64,000 bases of DNA from CATOSP01 sp965204715 (GCA_965204715.1 OZ242009.1:1798001-1862000); one strand, 5' to 3'; positions 49,588-58,732 are shown, counted from the first letter of the stretch. The notes: a model not told the origin generated them from the sequence alone. Made by a program: numbers and translations.

Positions 49588-49596
49588 TGCTATAAT
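49588..49596 (+). promoter_or_regulatory. Extended -10 promoter for the SDR gene
   Basis: TGCTATAAT (TGn plus perfect TATAAT) 60 nt before the TTG start. The -35 is not recognisable, as usual for extended -10 promoters. Confidence 0.65.
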
Positions 49597-49655
49597 CCGC
49601 CACACGGCTGCCCCCGTCAGGGGCAGTGGAACCTGAAGGGTTCAGTTGAGGGATC

Positions 49656-50420
49656 TTGGCAGGTAGGCTGGAAGGCAGGGTGGCAATCGTTACCGGCGGC
49701 GCGTCGGGCATTGGACGCGCTGTCTGCCTGCGCTTTTTGCAGGAAGGCGCGAAGGTGGTCATCGCCGACCGGAACGTGGCCGGAGCCGAGGAAACCTTGG
49801 CCCTGATGGAAGGGTCGAGCGAAGACTCGATGGTCGCCTCCCTGGACGTTTCCAACGCCTCCCAGGTCGAGAGCGTAGTGAACGAGACCGTCTCCCGGTT
49901 CGGCGGGTTGCACATCCTGGTGAACGGAGCGGCGATCCTCATCCGCACTCCGCCGCTGGTGGAAGTGGACGACGTGGTCTGGGACCTGACGATGGACACC
50001 AACCTCAAGGGGCTGTTCTACTGCTGCAAGTACGCCATTCCCGAGATGGTGCGGACCGGCGGCGGCTCCATCGTAAACATCGCCTCCATGTCGGGGGTGC
50101 GCGGCATTGCTTACTCCGTGCCCTATGCCGTGAGCAAGGCCGGGGTAATTCATCTGAGCAAGGTTGCCGCTGCCCAGTACACTTCCCAGGGCGTGCGGGT
50201 CAACTGCATCGCTCCCGGCGGAGTGGATACGCCTCAGATGCGGGGAAGCACCGCCAGCTCCGAGACCTTCCGTGAGCGAAACGAAGGCCATCCCCTGGGT
50301 CGGGTGGGCCAGCCCGAGGAGATCGCCAACCTCATCACTTGGCTGTCATCCGACGAGGCTTCCTACGTCAGCGGCAGCACCTACATCATTGACGGTGGGG
50401 CGTGGGCCTCTGCCGAGTAA
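49656..50420 (+). CDS. Short-chain dehydrogenase/reductase
   Basis: The 254-residue protein starts at TTG (GAGGGA a few bases before). The NAD(P) motif is AIVTGGASGIGRAVCLRFL, the catalytic Ser is in IVNIASMSGVRG, and the Tyr-x-x-x-Lys in VPYAVSKAGVIHL. The C-terminus SYVSGSTYIIDGGAWAS is typical of classical SDRs. An acidic residue after the second strand (VVIADRN) favours NAD. Substrate unknown. Confidence 0.9.
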   Translation: MAGRLEGRVAIVTGGASGIGRAVCLRFLQEGAKVVIADRNVAGAEETLALMEGSSEDSMVASLDVSNASQVESVVNETVSRFGGLHILVNGAAILIRTPPLVEVDDVVWDLTMDTNLKGLFYCCKYAIPEMVRTGGGSIVNIASMSGVRGIAYSVPYAVSKAGVIHLSKVAAAQYTSQGVRVNCIAPGGVDTPQMRGSTASSETFRERNEGHPLGRVGQPEEIANLITWLSSDEASYVSGSTYIIDGGAWASAE

Positions 50421-50444
50421 TCGGGGCCATTGCCAACGGACGAG

Positions 50445-50681
50445 ATGGACAAGCTGATTGACATTGCCGGGCGCGCGGTGGCCGACTATGGTTTCCGGCA
50501 GGCCGTCCTGTACGGTGCGGACGAAGTGGCCCGCCGCTGGGAGCTTTCGGACCAGGAACACGACGTGCTGGAGAGCACCGTGCTGGAGAGGCTGGCGAGC
50601 CTGCCAATCCCGGTTGAGCCAGCGGACGTACCGGCGGAGCAGCAGCGGCTGGCCGATGCCATCCGCGCCGCCGCCGGGTAG
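50445..50681 (+). CDS. Small hypothetical protein, 78 residues
   Basis: Not recognised. The frame follows the SDR by 24 bp and encodes a helical, acidic protein (MDKLIDIAGRAVADYGFRQA; VARRWELSDQEHDVLESTVL) with codon use like its neighbours. A TTG 15 bp upstream is an alternative start. It is probably co-transcribed with the SDR gene. Confidence 0.55.
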   Translation: MDKLIDIAGRAVADYGFRQAVLYGADEVARRWELSDQEHDVLESTVLERLASLPIPVEPADVPAEQQRLADAIRAAAG

Positions 50682-50719
50682 CCTGTACCGCAAGCGGGTG
50701 CGCCCTTTGGTGTTACCGG

Positions 50720-52042
50720 CTAAGGATTAGGCTGGCCCGTGGGTGCCGGCTGCGTCGCTGGTACGCCGGGAGCGTAGCCCACCATCTCCACGAACCCCTT
50801 TCCCGTTATGGGTGCCTCCCCCTTGGTCCCCCGCGCCGCGACCGCCCCTTCCCAGTATATGATGGGAATGAATGCCATTGAGTCGAACTCGGCATCCTCC
50901 ATCACCGGCGCCAGTTCCAGGTCAAGGCCCAGCGGCTCGACCCTCAGCTTCCAGCCTATTGGGTAGACCACGCCCGTCGTTTCGCTGGTCCAGCTTCCTG
51001 TGGGGTCCAGGGATATGTCCTCGCCGGGCAGATGCACCGGGCTTGCCCCCGGCTCCGACCTGGGGATGGAGTCCGGCGGAACGTAGGTGCCATAGGTGGT
51101 GATTGACTTGTGCCCATCCTGTTCCCATACCACCGACACCATCAAGTCCGAACCGTCGTCTAGGTTCAGGCTCAGCCAGTCCCAGCCAATCGCCTGCGTG
51201 GTGAAGTCGCCCCACTGGTGGTCCATCCATGTCATGCCTGAAACGGAGTGCGCCTTGCCGGAGACCGAAACTACGCCGGAAGTCTCCAACCGGGTACGCG
51301 AGTAGTAGTAGGTCTTGCCAGCCACGCCCAAGTCCACCAACCCCGTGCCGTCGTGGAGGGTTGCCGGTTTCCGGGACACTGCCTGAAGCTCAACGTCGTA
51401 CTCCCCCGCCTGGAACGACAGAACGTAGTCTTCACCATCACCGCTCATGTTCCAGCCCCCTATGGGCAGGTCGAAGTTCCCTGATGTGGCTTCAATAGAG
51501 GGTAATTCGGCCTGTTCCCCAGTCAGGTAAATGCCCTTGGCGTGGTCGGCCCAGCTCAACTGGGCCAGCCGGGGCGTCAGTCCCGAGGGCAGCGCCGACT
51601 GGAAGGTGACGAAGTGGTAGCTGAACTCCGCCCCGCTGTCCGTCGCCAGATGCCCGTTGAAGTACCACCACTCCACCGGCGACAGGTGCGCTCCCTCGTC
51701 GCCGGGCAGCATCACCTCGCTGCTGGTGTCCGGCAGTGCCGTCGGAGCGACGGGTTGCTCTGTAGCCCGAAGCGGCACGGTGGTTGGAGCGGGTGTGTCG
51801 GTGGGCGCCTGTATCGGAGAGAGTGTCGGCGCAACGGTCGATGTTGGCGTCAATGTGGGTGCGGCGGGTATCGGTGTGGGTGTGGGTATCGGTGTCCGTG
51901 TGTCGGCTGGGGTTGGTCCGGCTGTTGCAGTTGGGCCCGGTTTAGGCGTGGTGTCGTTCCCGCCAGCACATGCAGCCAGACCTATTATGGCCAGGAGCGT
52001 AAGCAGGGATGAAATAACGGTTGCCGAGCGTAGAGATGCCAA
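50720..52042 (-). CDS. Secreted lipoprotein with CrtC/AttH-like lipocalin fold
   Basis: The 440-residue protein has a signal peptide ending in LAIIGLAACAGG (lipobox Cys25) and an 80-residue Thr/Pro linker. The catalytic-domain segments LSPVEWWYFNGHLATDSG, EFSYHFVTFQSALPSGLTP, and SVSGMTWMDHQWGDF ... WDWLSLNLDDGSDLMV match the hydroxyneurosporene synthase (CrtC) / AttH lipocalin-like family. Surface-exposed; substrate unknown. The Trp/His/Asp active-site cluster seems intact. Confidence 0.82.
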   Translation of the reverse strand: MASLRSATVISSLLTLLAIIGLAACAGGNDTTPKPGPTATAGPTPADTRTPIPTPTPIPAAPTLTPTSTVAPTLSPIQAPTDTPAPTTVPLRATEQPVAPTALPDTSSEVMLPGDEGAHLSPVEWWYFNGHLATDSGAEFSYHFVTFQSALPSGLTPRLAQLSWADHAKGIYLTGEQAELPSIEATSGNFDLPIGGWNMSGDGEDYVLSFQAGEYDVELQAVSRKPATLHDGTGLVDLGVAGKTYYYSRTRLETSGVVSVSGKAHSVSGMTWMDHQWGDFTTQAIGWDWLSLNLDDGSDLMVSVVWEQDGHKSITTYGTYVPPDSIPRSEPGASPVHLPGEDISLDPTGSWTSETTGVVYPIGWKLRVEPLGLDLELAPVMEDAEFDSMAFIPIIYWEGAVAARGTKGEAPITGKGFVEMVGYAPGVPATQPAPTGQPNP

Positions 52043-52141
52043 CTGAATGTTGCCTTTGAGTAAGTTTCACTTTAGATTATGCCACAGTTGCACCCGTTCA
52101 GCGTCGTGCAGAGCACGGCTGACCGTCGGACAGGAGGAAGT

Positions 52142-52558
52142 ATGGCAGAGCTTGGACAGCAGGAGATCGAGGCGTATCTTGGGGAGCCGCACGTGGCTAA
52201 CCTGACAACGGTGCGGCCCGGCGGCAGGCCCCACGTGGCCCCGGTGTGGTTCCTGTGGGAGGCTGGCCGGGTGTATATGATTGCCGGGAACACGGCGGTG
52301 AAGGTGCGGAACATCCGGGCCAATCCCGCGGTGGCCCTGTCGGTGGCCGCTGATGCCCGCCCCTACCAGTACGTGATCATGGAGGGACAAGCCCAAGTGC
52401 GGGAAGACGGTCTGGAAGACATGGTCAACCGCATCTGTATCCGCTACGACGGCCCGGATCGCGGCGCGGAGTTCGCCCAAGAGTTGTTGTCTTCCGGCGG
52501 GACGGTCCTGCTGGAAGTAGACGTGACCAAGACCCTATCGTGGCAGGAAGACGACTAG
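52142..52558 (+). CDS. Pyridoxamine 5'-phosphate oxidase-fold protein (PPOX class, F420-type candidate)
   Basis: The 138-residue protein has GGAGGAAG just before ATG 52142. The split-barrel pattern is clear: VANLTTVRPGGRPHVAPVWF, RVYMIAGNTAVKVRNIRANP, and VIMEGQAQVRED. These single-domain proteins bind FMN, F420, heme or biliverdin. The F420-dependent subgroup is suggested by the TVRPGGRPHVAPVWF block and by other F420-type genes nearby. It converges with the HicA-like gene (24-bp overlap at the 3' ends). Confidence 0.82.
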   Translation: MAELGQQEIEAYLGEPHVANLTTVRPGGRPHVAPVWFLWEAGRVYMIAGNTAVKVRNIRANPAVALSVAADARPYQYVIMEGQAQVREDGLEDMVNRICIRYDGPDRGAEFAQELLSSGGTVLLEVDVTKTLSWQEDD

Positions 52559-52783
52559 GGAGTTCCACTCTCGCGCTGTGATTTGGCGTCCCATGACTCC
52601 CGATATTTGCCGCAATAAATACCGCAACTGAGCAACTCCATATTCTCGGTTCGAGGAAATGGCAAGGCGGCGTCCCTGATAGACTATGTAATGGTGGTTA
52701 CCGTCGGGGAACGGGCCATCGAAACCTAGCCTTCTCGCGCTCCGGATGAAATCTCTGCGGCTACAAGGATTCCAGCAGTTCAA
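52535..52783 (-). CDS. hicA: HicA-family toxin
   Basis: The 82-residue protein starts at TTG inside the end of the HicB-like gene (23-nt overlap); no later start exists. It shows the HicA fold: CSRRDFIRSARRLGFDGPFP, the central strand with DGNHHYIVYQGRRLAISSN (catalytic His candidates), then GVAQLRYLLRQISGVMG. It should be a dsRBD-like mRNA-cleaving toxin. Confidence 0.75.
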   Translation of the reverse strand: MNCWNPCSRRDFIRSARRLGFDGPFPDGNHHYIVYQGRRLAISSNREYGVAQLRYLLRQISGVMGRQITAREWNSLVVFLPR

Positions 52784-53036
52784 GCACAGGGTCCCGGTTC
52801 AGGTCAATCCCGTCGATTACGGGAAGTTCATGGCTGAGTTTGAAGCCAAGCAGGATCCAGCCCTCCAGAACAGACCTAAGTTCGTGCTCGCATTCGCTCA
52901 AGGTTGGGGCAAATGCGAGAACCCCAAGACATGGGGGTATGGTCCCGGCAAAGGTGCCGTCTTCCTCCAGTTTCTCGTAGACGGCATAGGACATCGCGCG
53001 CTCTATGTAATCGGTAAGGATGTATTCGCCATTCAC
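52761..53036 (-). CDS. hicB: HicB-family antitoxin
   Basis: The 91-residue protein is placed from GTG 53034-53036; the frame is open further up but that part overlaps the esterase gene and is unlike HicB. The domain YILTDYIERAMSYAVYEKLE, DGTFAGTIPPCLGVLAFAPT, LSECEHELRSVLEGWILLGF is a clear HicB partial RNase H fold. Antitoxin first, toxin overlapping downstream. Confidence 0.75.
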   Translation of the reverse strand: MNGEYILTDYIERAMSYAVYEKLEEDGTFAGTIPPCLGVLAFAPTLSECEHELRSVLEGWILLGFKLSHELPVIDGIDLNRDPVLELLESL

Positions 53037-53077
53037 TGCTGCGCCCGCTTCTTCCTGAGTATTACCATGAGCGACGG

Positions 53078-53776
53078 TTAGATGCTTACTCGCCGGGTTT
53101 CTAGGGGAGGCAGTACAGACTCCAGCCACGGAACGAGGTCCTGGAGCACCTCGACGCTTATCTCGTGGCCCATGTTGTATTCGTGGAACTCGGGGGAGTA
53201 CCCTGCTTCTTCCAGGAAGTCACGGGCCGCGTATGCCCTGTCCGCCGTTACCATCGGGTCGGACAGTCCGTGGGCGACGAAAATTGGTTGGGTGCGTTCC
53301 TGTGGCAGCCGGGGACCAAGCTCGCCGGTGTCGGGCAGCGTGGCGCTGAGGGCGGCAAGGCCAGCGAACCGGTCCGGGCTGGTGAGGCCGCAGCGGTAGG
53401 TCATGCCGCCGCCTTGGGAGAATCCCATTAGGACTGCCCGCCCCGGCGTTACATTGAACTGCTCGAACACCTCGTCGAAGAACCCGCCCAGCAGTGTCTC
53501 GGCCTGCTTCGCCTCGTCGGGCGTGCCCATGCCCCGGGGCGTCATCCAGCCGTAACCCATGTGGCCGCCGCCCAGGTCGAAGGGGATGGGAGCATTGGGG
53601 CAGGCGTAGACGTAGCCGGTCCGGTTGATGGCCGGGGTAAGCCCTGCCAGGTCCTGCATGTTCGCGCCGAACCCGTGCAGCAACACCACCAAGGGGTAGC
53701 TGCGGGACGGTTCGTAGTCGTCCGGCAAAATCGTCAGATAGGTGAGGCCCTTGCCTTGATGTTGTTCCGCCTGCAT
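53078..53776 (-). CDS. Carboxylesterase/phospholipase-type alpha/beta hydrolase
   Basis: The 232-residue protein starts at ATG 53774-53776 with GGAG upstream. The nucleophile elbow is GRAVLMGFSQGGGMTYRCGL (Ser), the acid is in VAHGLSDPMVTADRAY (Asp), and the His is in EFHEYNMGHEISVEVL. The early LVVLLHGFGANMQDLAGLTP holds the oxyanion region. It hydrolyses short-chain esters or lysophospholipids. Confidence 0.88.
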   Translation of the reverse strand: MQAEQHQGKGLTYLTILPDDYEPSRSYPLVVLLHGFGANMQDLAGLTPAINRTGYVYACPNAPIPFDLGGGHMGYGWMTPRGMGTPDEAKQAETLLGGFFDEVFEQFNVTPGRAVLMGFSQGGGMTYRCGLTSPDRFAGLAALSATLPDTGELGPRLPQERTQPIFVAHGLSDPMVTADRAYAARDFLEEAGYSPEFHEYNMGHEISVEVLQDLVPWLESVLPPLETRRVSI

Positions 53777-54047
53777 TTCGCGCCGCTCCAGAAATTTCCG
53801 GTCCGGCGCACGTCTGTTGAAAGAGTGGCCGCTGCCGGTGTCTTGGGGTCTCGCACATCCTACCATCACAGACCACTGATTCACACCGTAGATTCACATG
53901 ATAATCATGATGAATCCCTGAATCATCGGCGCCCTGGGGGGTGTGCGTGGGCGGACCGCGGCGTAGCCTTCGAGGGCATGGGTGCTAGAATAACTGGGCG
54001 CGGCGGACAGCTCTCACAGAAACTTGGTCTGCCCGCAGGGGTATGTT

Positions 54048-54386
54048 ATGGCCTACATCTACCATCTGGTTCCTAAGTCGGATTGGGAAGCTGTCAGTGG
54101 CGAGTCTGAGTACAGCGCCGCCAGCCTGGCCTCGGAAGGGTTCATCCACTGCTCGAAGGACCATGAGCAGTTATTCGCAGTGGCCCGCAGGTTGTACCGG
54201 GACCGCACCGACATGCTGGCGCTGGAACTCGATACCGGGGCATTGAGTTCTCCCATAAAAGAAGAGCCGAGCCGGTCGGGGGAGATTTACCCTCACATCT
54301 ACGGGCAGATCAACAAGACGGCAGTGGTGAGAGTGCTGGCCCTTGAGTCAGACGGCGCAGAGGGCTACACCTTGGAAGAAACCTGA
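54048..54386 (+). CDS. DUF952-family protein
   Basis: The 112-residue protein starts at ATG 54048 (MAYIYHLVPKSDWEAVS). DUF952 features follow: AASLASEGFIHCSKDHEQLF, MLALELDTGALSSPIKEEPS and FPHIYG-like YPHIYGQINKTAVVRV. The fold resembles glutathione S-transferase-related or ADP-ribosyl enzymes; function unknown. Confidence 0.88.
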   Translation: MAYIYHLVPKSDWEAVSGESEYSAASLASEGFIHCSKDHEQLFAVARRLYRDRTDMLALELDTGALSSPIKEEPSRSGEIYPHIYGQINKTAVVRVLALESDGAEGYTLEET

Positions 54387-54455
54387 ACTGTGCTCCCCCC
54401 GCTACCGGACCCGATTCCGGTAAAAGCCGGGTTGAGAATGGACCTTCGGGACCTG

Positions 54456-54674
54456 CTACTGGAATCTATTGGGGTCGGAGTGGACCCGGCCGTTGGGCGA
54501 CTCTTCCGACCTGGCGGTCTTGATCAGAAACCACATCAACCCGCCGCCCACCACGAATATGGCAATGAACAGGACGCCTACGGCGGCCCACAGCCCTGTT
54601 TCCTCCCCGACCATGCGGCCGTGGGCGGCAATTGCCCTCAACAGGCCCGCCAGGCTAAAAGTAGACCACTCCAT
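54456..54674 (-). CDS. Small single-span membrane protein at the end of the cox operon
   Basis: The 72-residue protein has one hydrophobic helix (VGVLFIAIFVVGGGLMWFLI) and a charged tail. It overlaps the end of the preceding cox III-like gene by 20 nt and is last in the oxidase operon. Not recognised; it could be an assembly or accessory subunit. Confidence 0.55.
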   Translation of the reverse strand: MEWSTFSLAGLLRAIAAHGRMVGEETGLWAAVGVLFIAIFVVGGGLMWFLIKTARSEESPNGRVHSDPNRFQ

Positions 54675-55380
54675 ACAGTATCGGCCAGACCAGCACTACG
54701 AAGTACCAGAAGATTGACGCGGCCTCCATGCCGGCGGACCGGCGTGGGAACTGCTTGGTCAACAGGCCCACGGTTACCACGGCCAGACACAGCACGGCGG
54801 TCAGGACGTGAATGGCATGGAACCCGATCAGCACGTAGAAAATCGAACCATAGGAACTGGACGTTACCGTCAGGCCGTATCCGATGAGCCTGACCCACTC
54901 GATGCCCTGTAGCCCAACGAACAGACCGCCCAGGGCCAGGGTAACCACCAGCAGCAGGGTCAGGGTGTGATTAGAGGCGTCCGGCTTCCGGTACCGCCAC
55001 ATGAACAGAAGCATAGTCACGCCGCTGGCCAGCAGCACCGCCGTGTTGATGGCCGTGGCCACCACGGGGTACCGGGGCTGGTCCAGGGGTGGCCAGAAGT
55101 CCAGCGATGTCCGGATTGAGAGGAAGGCGCTTATCAGCCCGGCGAAGGTCATGGCCTCTACCACGATCACCAGCACCATGCCGAACCGGGCTACGGCGAT
55201 TCCGTTGATCTGAGGACGGTCGTCAGGTTGCCAGCCATGTCCCCCGTTGACCATGCCCGTGGGAGGGACGGTTATGTCAGACGGAGTGTGCCGGGCGTCG
55301 CCGTTGCGAGCGCCGGAAGTATAGGTTGCCCTGGAGGACTGCCCACCCTGATCGGGGTCAGGGGGCTTCGGCTGGCTCAT
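54655..55380 (-). CDS. Cytochrome c oxidase subunit III-like protein (second copy)
   Basis: The 241-residue protein has a 60-residue hydrophilic N-terminus and five helices (VARFGMVLVIVVEAMTFAGL; FYVLIGFHAIHVLTAVLCLA; IFWYFVVLVWPILYGVVYF). The FHAIHVL and terminal W-FVVLVWPILY correspond to conserved subunit III helices. It overlaps coxD by 4 nt. A second subunit III next to a normal one is unusual and may belong to a variant complex. Confidence 0.78.
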   Translation of the reverse strand: MSQPKPPDPDQGGQSSRATYTSGARNGDARHTPSDITVPPTGMVNGGHGWQPDDRPQINGIAVARFGMVLVIVVEAMTFAGLISAFLSIRTSLDFWPPLDQPRYPVVATAINTAVLLASGVTMLLFMWRYRKPDASNHTLTLLLVVTLALGGLFVGLQGIEWVRLIGYGLTVTSSSYGSIFYVLIGFHAIHVLTAVLCLAVVTVGLLTKQFPRRSAGMEAASIFWYFVVLVWPILYGVVYF

Positions 55381-55709
55381 TGCTTCTGGGTAGCCGTAAG
55401 GTCGAAGAAGGTGCCGGCGAGGAAGAAGCCGACGAAGAACAGGGCGATCAGGCCAAGCACCCAGAGATATTTGGCCTCAAACTTGAGGTGCATGAAGTAG
55501 GACACCACCAGGGCTGCCTTGATCACACCCAGGATGAACAGGAACGCCAGCAGCAGCATATCCAGGAAGTGCCGGGTCTGCCCTTCCGCAGGGGCGAAAT
55601 TGACCACGAGCAGGGTGGCAACGATGCTGGTGCCGGTGAGCAGCAGCAATATGAACCAGACCAGCAGGTAGTTGGGCCAGTGATGTTGTTCCGCGTGTTC
55701 CGATGCCAT
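55377..55709 (-). CDS. coxD: Cytochrome c oxidase subunit IV (prokaryotic type)
   Basis: The 110-residue protein has three helices, with HWPNYLLVWFILLLLTGTSI and the conserved LFILGVIKAALVVSYFMHLK, EAKYLWVLGLIALFFVGFF. The K-A-x-L-V-x-x-F-M-H-L-K block is diagnostic of the small caa3 subunit IV. Confidence 0.85.
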   Translation of the reverse strand: MASEHAEQHHWPNYLLVWFILLLLTGTSIVATLLVVNFAPAEGQTRHFLDMLLLAFLFILGVIKAALVVSYFMHLKFEAKYLWVLGLIALFFVGFFLAGTFFDLTATQKQ

Positions 55710-55722
55710 CGGGCATTCGCTC

Positions 55723-56307
55723 CTACGACAGATAGAAGAGGGGCCACAGGAACAGCCACACTATATCGACGAAGTGCCAGTACAGCGCGGTAGCTTCCAG
55801 GGTGAAGTTGGGTCTCCACTTACCCATGTAGAGTATGAGGATGACCGTGAACGCGATCAGGCCGATGAGGACGTGGACTGCGTGCAACCCGGTGGCGGTG
55901 TAGTAAAGCTGCCAGAAGGGGCTGGTGTGGATGGTGTAACCGTGGGCGATCTCGTAAGGCCACTCCAGGACCCACTTCAGCGCGAGAAACAGTATCCCGA
56001 AGGCGAGACACCCAAGGAGACACAACTTGGACAGTCCGTGATTCCCCGTGGCGCTCATCTTGTGGGCCAGCGCCACCAGCATACTGCTGGTCAGCAGGTT
56101 GAAGGTGTTGACCGACCCGATGATGGGATTGGTGTGCTCCGATGCTTCCTTCCATCCGGGGAAGGAGATGCGGAACAGGACGATGGTCATTATCACCCCA
56201 CCGAAGAGAACCACCTCCCCGGAAAGGAACAGCCACATCCCCAGTTTTGGGGCGCCGATGTTCGTCGGTTCTACGTGTTCCAGAGAATGTGCCTGGGCAT
56301 GGGCCAT
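55723..56307 (-). CDS. coxC: Cytochrome c oxidase subunit III
   Basis: The 194-residue protein has five helices of the short subunit III type: LGMWLFLSGEVVLFGGVIMT, NTFNLLTSSMLVALAHKMSA, LHAVHVLIGLIAFTVILILY, and the end ALYWHFVDIVWLFLWPLFYL, which contains the hallmark YWHFVDxVW. It lies 41 bp after coxA. Confidence 0.92.
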   Translation of the reverse strand: MAHAQAHSLEHVEPTNIGAPKLGMWLFLSGEVVLFGGVIMTIVLFRISFPGWKEASEHTNPIIGSVNTFNLLTSSMLVALAHKMSATGNHGLSKLCLLGCLAFGILFLALKWVLEWPYEIAHGYTIHTSPFWQLYYTATGLHAVHVLIGLIAFTVILILYMGKWRPNFTLEATALYWHFVDIVWLFLWPLFYLS

Positions 56308-56348
56308 GTTGCTTAATCCTCCCCCCGTTCGTGGCCGGGGGCTAAAGG

Positions 56349-58046
56349 TTAGTCCCGTGCAGTCAAGGTCATCAGCCGTCCCTGCGGCTCGTAGTCTGCT
56401 CCGTTTTCGGGCACTTCCGGCGCGTACTCATACGGGTCCCGTTCCACCACTGGGACGGTGTCGCCCCAGTTGAGGTGCGGCGGCGGCGACGGGGCCGACC
56501 ATTCCAATGTGGTGGCTTCCCACGGGTTCGCCGTCGCCCGCTTGCCGGCGATCATGCTGTAGAAGAAGTTGAACACGAACAGGAACTGCACCAGTATCAG
56601 CAGTACCCCGGCTATCGACACGAAGTCGTTCAGCCAGGCATACCCCTGGAGCAAGGGGATGTGGTCGTAGCTGGCATACCTCCTGGTGTACCCGGCGAAA
56701 CCCAGAATGAACATGGGCGTGAAGACTATGTTGAACAATAGGAACGTGCTGATGGCGTGGGTCTTGGCTATGCCCTCGTGCATCAGCCTCCCGAACATCT
56801 TGGGGAACCACCACTGCACCGCCGCGAAGGTGGCCAGTATCACCGAGGCGAATATCACGTAGTGGAAGTGGGCCACCACGAAATAGGTCTCGTGCAACTG
56901 GATGTCTGCCACTGTTGCCCCCAGTTGCAGCCCGGTTAGGCCACCCACGATGAATATCACGTAGGCGAAGAAGGCGTACAGGAAAGCCGCATTGAACCTG
57001 AGCGACCCTCCCCACAGGGTCAGCCCCATCGCCACCACGATTACCAGGAAAGGCACCGAGATGATGATGGTGGTTATGCTGAACCCGACCGCGGCCAGCG
57101 GGTTGAGCCCGGCAATGAACATGTGGTGTGCCCAGACCATGAAGCTGAGTATCCCGGCGAATATGGTCCAGAAGATGATGTGCTTGTAACCGTGCAGGGG
57201 CTTCCGGGCCGCCGCTGGGAATATCTCCGAGATGACGCCCAGGCCGGGAATGAGGATGACGTACACTTCCGGGTGGCCGAAGAACCAGAACAGGTGCTGC
57301 CACAGCAACGGGTCGCCCACCTTGTCCGCGCTTACGAGGTAGAAGTGGGTGCCGACGTTCTTGTCGAAGAGGAGCATGAACGTCCCGGCAATCAGCGGCC
57401 CGACGGACATCATGAAGAGCAGGGACGCAATCACGACCATCCAGACGATTATCGGCAACCGCATCAGGCTCATGCCCCGCGCCCGAAGTACGAAGGGAGT
57501 CACGATGAAATTGATTCCGCCCATCAGCACGGCGGTGAATTCCAGGGCCAGCCCCACCGCCCAGAGGTTGATGCCCCAGTTGACCCCGGTCAGTTCCGAG
57601 TTGGCGCTCAGGGGAGCGTAGGCCGTCCAGCCCCCGGCGAAGGGGCCGCCCGGCACGAAGAAGGAGGCCATGATGACCACGCTGGAAATGAAGAAGGTCC
57701 AGTAGGACATCATGTTCAGCAGCGGGAACGCCATGTCCCGCGCGCCGATCATCAGAGGGATGGTCAGGTTGCCGAAGAATCCCAGCAGTATGGGCATGGC
57801 CACCCAGAAGATCATCAGGGTGCCGTGCATGGTCACGTAGGCGTTGTACCGGGCCGGGTTCAGCAGTTCCTGCTCCGGCATGGCCAGGTGGGAGCGGAAA
57901 ACCAGGGCGATGATCCCGCCGAACAGAGCAAAGAACAACCCGTTCAGAAGGTACTGTTTGGCGATCATCTTGTGATCGGTTGAGAAGATGTAAGTCCGTA
58001 TCCACCCCATCTCGGCGTGGTGGACCGCCGCCGCGTGTGCCGCCAT
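56349..58046 (-). CDS. coxA: Cytochrome c oxidase subunit I
   Basis: The 565-residue protein is an A-type heme-copper oxidase core. Visible ligands: the CuB His-Tyr motif in HLFWFFGHPEVYVILIPG, the HH pair in LSFMVWAHHMFIAGLNPLAA, heme a and a3 His residues in YFVVAHFHYVIFASVILATF, and the low-spin heme His near NAYVTMHGTLMIFWVAMPIL. It reduces O2 to water and pumps protons. Its first ATG shares a base with the coxB stop. Confidence 0.96.
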   Translation of the reverse strand: MAAHAAAVHHAEMGWIRTYIFSTDHKMIAKQYLLNGLFFALFGGIIALVFRSHLAMPEQELLNPARYNAYVTMHGTLMIFWVAMPILLGFFGNLTIPLMIGARDMAFPLLNMMSYWTFFISSVVIMASFFVPGGPFAGGWTAYAPLSANSELTGVNWGINLWAVGLALEFTAVLMGGINFIVTPFVLRARGMSLMRLPIIVWMVVIASLLFMMSVGPLIAGTFMLLFDKNVGTHFYLVSADKVGDPLLWQHLFWFFGHPEVYVILIPGLGVISEIFPAAARKPLHGYKHIIFWTIFAGILSFMVWAHHMFIAGLNPLAAVGFSITTIIISVPFLVIVVAMGLTLWGGSLRFNAAFLYAFFAYVIFIVGGLTGLQLGATVADIQLHETYFVVAHFHYVIFASVILATFAAVQWWFPKMFGRLMHEGIAKTHAISTFLLFNIVFTPMFILGFAGYTRRYASYDHIPLLQGYAWLNDFVSIAGVLLILVQFLFVFNFFYSMIAGKRATANPWEATTLEWSAPSPPPHLNWGDTVPVVERDPYEYAPEVPENGADYEPQGRLMTLTARD

Positions 58047-58732
58047 TACGGAACTCCTAAGGTAACCGTTCTTGAATCGAGCCAGCTATCGAAGTCGTCA
58101 GGATCGAGCACCCTCACGTTGGATAGCATCTTGTAGTGGCCCAGTCCGCAGAGCTCGGTGCAGAGGACCGGGTATTCCCCGGCCTCCTTGGGCACGAACC
58201 ATACCCGCGTAGTGCGTCCGGGGATCACGTCGTACTTCACCCGCAGGTGCGGCACGAAGAAGGAATGGATGGTGTCTCCGGAGGTCATGTTCAAAACAAC
58301 CAGCCGGTCCTTCTCAACCACCAAGTCGTTGCCCAGGGTGAAATCATCGGCGGTCCCGAATGCCTTGTCCTCGCCGGCGTAGTCGAAGGCCCAGAAGAAC
58401 TGGCGGCCTGTCACGTTGACTGTCAGGGCCTCGCCGTGCTTGGCCTCCAGGCTCTCCTCGCTCTTCAGGATGGTCTCGGCCCATCCCCAGGTGGAGAACA
58501 CTGCGATAATGATGTCGAAGATGATCATCGCAATGTCCAGAATTACGAGGCGTGTGATCCACCCGCTCATGTGGCGCGTGGGCGTGGGGTTCTTGCTCGC
58601 CCTGAAGTTGATCAGGGCGAGAATGATGAGGGTGAATGACAGAATGGCCACCAGCAGGGTGACCATGGAGATAATTAGGAGGCTCCAGTCGAGCCACCAG
58701 CCGTGGGTGGAAATGTCTGGCATTATTGGCAT
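58046..58732 (-). CDS. coxB: Cytochrome c oxidase subunit II
   Basis: The 228-residue protein has two N-terminal helices and a CuA domain. CuA ligands appear in DTIHSFFVPHLRVKYDVIPG (His) and YPVLCTELCGLGHYKMLSNV (Cys-x3-Cys and His, Met). There is no fused cytochrome c domain; the separate upstream cytochrome may supply electrons. Confidence 0.93.
   Translation of the reverse strand: MPIMPDISTHGWWLDWSLLIISMVTLLVAILSFTLIILALINFRASKNPTPTRHMSGWITRLVILDIAMIIFDIIIAVFSTWGWAETILKSEESLEAKHGEALTVNVTGRQFFWAFDYAGEDKAFGTADDFTLGNDLVVEKDRLVVLNMTSGDTIHSFFVPHLRVKYDVIPGRTTRVWFVPKEAGEYPVLCTELCGLGHYKMLSNVRVLDPDDFDSWLDSRTVTLGVP

Larger units (their letters stand above)
49150..49655. other. 506-bp intergenic region with repeat copies and a promoter
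   Basis: No gene is supported. It contains a full dispersed-repeat copy (49365-49423), a segment shared with 18231-18305 (49461-49486 and flanks), and an extended -10 promoter (49588-49596). Confidence 0.6.

Noticed and set aside
50706..50720. Possible third copy of the permease-flanking direct repeat (TTTGGTGTTACC)
   Set aside because: The match stops after about 10 bases.
56428..58005. 525-codon minus-strand frame overlapping coxA in another frame
   Set aside because: coxA is unambiguous; the alternative protein is rich in Arg, His and Pro, typical of a shifted frame.
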